Origin: PWPR01 sp964497955
GTDB taxonomy: Bacteria > Bacillota > UBA994 > PWPR01
Length of the DNA: 25,196 nucleotides
Reading direction: 5' to 3'
NCBI GenBank assembly: GCA_964497955.1
Contig: CAZCFQ010000017.1
Coordinates: forward strand, 1 to 25,196
The position numbers and the translations under genes were made by a program. The notes below the pieces were generated by a model, which did not search any database, had not been told where the DNA came from, and saw nothing but the letters and a program-made list of their open reading frames with translations. Shown here piece after piece: positions 24,155 to 25,196 of this stretch (positions within the stretch are counted from its first letter, which is position 1; each line of letters starts with the position of its first letter).

Positions 24155-24388
24155 ATGGAGAAAGTAATTTTGTATTCTATGCAAGGTTGACCAGCATGCG
24201 TTGAGATCAAAAGTTTTTTTGATGAGAAGAATGTTGATTATGAAGAAAAAGATGTAAGAAAAGATGCACAAGCTAGAAACGATCTTATTAAAGTTTACAA
24301 ACAAAGAAGTGTTCCAACAACAATCATTGGAGACGAGGTAATTGTAGGTTTTAGAGAAGAAAGATTGAAAGAGCTTTTAGACTTATAA
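24155..24388 (+). CDS. Glutaredoxin-like selenoprotein with UGA-encoded selenocysteine
   Basis: Read with TGA (24188-24190) as selenocysteine, this is a 77-residue thioredoxin-fold protein. It starts EKVILYSMQG, has the redox motif U-P-A-C at residues 12-15, and continues to the cis-proline motif SVPTTIIGDEVIVGF and a stop at 24386-24388. In ordinary glutaredoxins the first position of this motif is cysteine, so Sec replaces exactly the nucleophile. GAGGAG precedes the ATG. The frame is otherwise open and conserved on both sides of the TGA, so it is not decay. A hairpin with a GU-containing loop follows the TGA (24206-24223), and selA and selB are in the same unit. Selenocysteine glutaredoxins are known from a few clostridia. 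A standard gene caller would stop at residue 11 or miss the gene. Confidence 0.9.
24206..24223 (+). promoter_or_regulatory. Candidate SECIS hairpin
   Basis: ATCAAAA and TTTTGAT form a perfect seven-base stem around the loop GUUU. The stem begins 15 bases after the TGA and the loop G lies 23 bases from its last base. Bacterial SECIS elements place the loop about 16 to 37 bases after UGA and need a G (often GU) at the start of the loop. Both conditions hold. The stem is rich in A-U, so it is weak, and the element has to be recognised by the SelB encoded at 21279. Confidence 0.7.
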
Positions 24389-24394
24389 AATAGT

Positions 24395-24431
24395 AATCTC
24401 TTCCGAGAGTTTAACTCGGAAGAGATTTTTT
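24395..24431 (+). terminator. Terminator of the gltX-selAB-glutaredoxin unit
   Basis: AATCTCTTCCGAG (24395-24407) and CTCGGAAGAGATT (24415-24427) are perfect 13-base arms around seven bases, followed by T residues. It lies seven bases after the glutaredoxin stop and is the first strong terminator after the one at 17475. Confidence 0.9.
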
Positions 24432-24483
24432 GTGATTTAAGTACAATCATTTAAAATCAAAGTGAAGTTCTTCTATTAGCGCT

Positions 24484-25196
24484 TTAACTCCAATCTACAT
24501 AAAGTTGAGCTATAATTTTTTCTATAGGAGCTTTATTAATTTCTATATCAACAATATCTCTATACTTTGACAACTCTTCCAAAACATTTGCTATAGATGT
24601 ATCTTTATTATCAAATTCATACTGTACATATCCTTTTCTAATATCTAGCAGCTTAGCATCAGTTATTTTAGGTGTTGTTCCATTTGAGGTAAATATTTTA
24701 ATCTGACAAAGGTTTTTAGAAAAATCTCTGAGCTGATTAAAATTACCATCAAACTCAATGTTGCCATGAGAAAGTAAAATAATTCTTTGTGCCATTTCTT
24801 CTAAATCATCCATATCATGACTAGTAACAACTATAGTAGTTCCTTCTTCTTTATTGATAAGCTTAAGATAATCTATAATTTGTCTTTTGGCCAAAACATC
24901 AAGGCCTAATGTTGGTTCATCTAGAAAAATAACTTCTGGATTATGAAGAAGCATTAAAGCCAAATCAGCTCTCATTCTTTGCCCTAAACTTAACTCTCTA
25001 GCAAATGTATTAAGAATAGGTTTTAGTGATAAAAGCTCAGTGAGAGTTTTAAGTCTATTATCAAACTTATCTTTCTCAACATCCCAGACAACTCTTTTCC
25101 ACTCAAAGCTAGCAATAACTGGATGGTCCCACCAAAGTTCAGTTCTTTGACCAAAAACAATACCTATTCTTTTCATTAATTCAATTCTATTTTTTT
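24484..25196 (-). CDS. ABC transporter ATP-binding protein, cut by the window edge
   Basis: The C-terminal 237 codons of an ABC ATPase of the ABC-2 export type. Visible are the Q-loop region IGIVFGQRTELWWDHPV, the signature ELSLGQRMRADLALMLL, Walker B with VIFLDEPTLGLD, and the H-loop VVTSHDMDDLEE. A regulatory-type C-terminal domain follows to the TAA at 24486-24484. The Walker A motif is missing because the frame stays open to the window's right edge: codons upstream of the apparent ATG (25176) have no stop. The gene is therefore partial, not truncated in the cell. IVFGQRTELWW is typical of exporters with a six-span permease partner, which should lie further to the left on the same strand but is not present within the window. 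Confidence 0.9.
   Translation of the reverse strand, partial: KNRIELMKRIGIVFGQRTELWWDHPVIASFEWKRVVWDVEKDKFDNRLKTLTELLSLKPILNTFARELSLGQRMRADLALMLLHNPEVIFLDEPTLGLDVLAKRQIIDYLKLINKEEGTTIVVTSHDMDDLEEMAQRIILLSHGNIEFDGNFNQLRDFSKNLCQIKIFTSNGTTPKITDAKLLDIRKGYVQYEFDNKDTSIANVLEELSKYRDIVDIEINKAPIEKIIAQLYVDWS

Noticed and set aside
17475..24431. A selC (tRNA-Sec) gene close to selA and selB
   Set aside because: The intergenic gaps here are far too small for a 90 to 100 base tRNA, and none of the larger gaps elsewhere in the window shows a TTCGA-type T loop with a matching acceptor stem.
24484..25196. Truncated ABC ATPase pseudogene lacking Walker A
   Set aside because: The frame is open to the window edge and the codons before the apparent ATG continue in the family's typical sequence context, so the missing part simply lies outside the window.
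1..25196. CRISPR array, insertion sequence, prophage or rRNA/tRNA genes
   Set aside because: No repeated spacer pattern, transposase, integrase, terminal inverted repeats of an element or rRNA/tRNA sequence was seen. The window reads as chromosomal core.

Overview
The window is low-GC, gene-dense DNA with strong AGGAGG-type ribosome binding sites, simple hairpin-plus-T-run terminators and an anaerobe's gene set: an indolepyruvate:ferredoxin oxidoreductase, a QueG-like Fe-S protein, the selenocysteine genes selA and selB, and a three-cysteine LarE. This points to an anaerobic Firmicute of the class Clostridia, perhaps an alkaliphilic or peptide-fermenting lineage. The genus cannot be fixed from the sequence. 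A sigma-H-like promoter hints at a spore former.

Layout. 1-2030: the end of a degenerate PyrF-like gene, then a stand-alone mreB/mbl with its own promoter and a terminator shared with the next gene. 2029-3465 (minus): a DUF445 membrane protein. 3466-3780: a divergent regulatory region. 3781-6663: four tightly packed genes for membrane or membrane-anchored proteins (the first resembles DUF6754) with no established function, preceded by a sigma-H-like promoter and closed by a terminator. 6885-9795: a DUF483-like cysteine protein, then a coupled pair (QueG-like Fe-S protein and M20 peptidase). 9920-13102: iorA, iorB and a DegV protein. 13151-14845 (minus): arginyl-tRNA synthetase interrupted by one in-frame TAA. 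14987-17455: a large TPR protein and larE.

17562-24388 looks like one long transcription unit: a 65-residue membrane protein, a Fur-family regulator, gltX, a CopZ-like chaperone, selA, selB, signal peptidase I, a cupin, and a 77-codon glutaredoxin whose active-site first residue is encoded by an in-frame TGA. A hairpin with a GU-containing loop follows that TGA at a distance suited to a bacterial SECIS. The unit therefore seems to encode both selenocysteine insertion machinery and a substrate for it. A minus-strand ABC transporter ATPase runs off the right edge.

Main points for a second look: the selenocysteine glutaredoxin that standard gene calling truncates, the uncharacterised four-gene membrane module with its sigma-H-like promoter, and the nonsense codon in argS.
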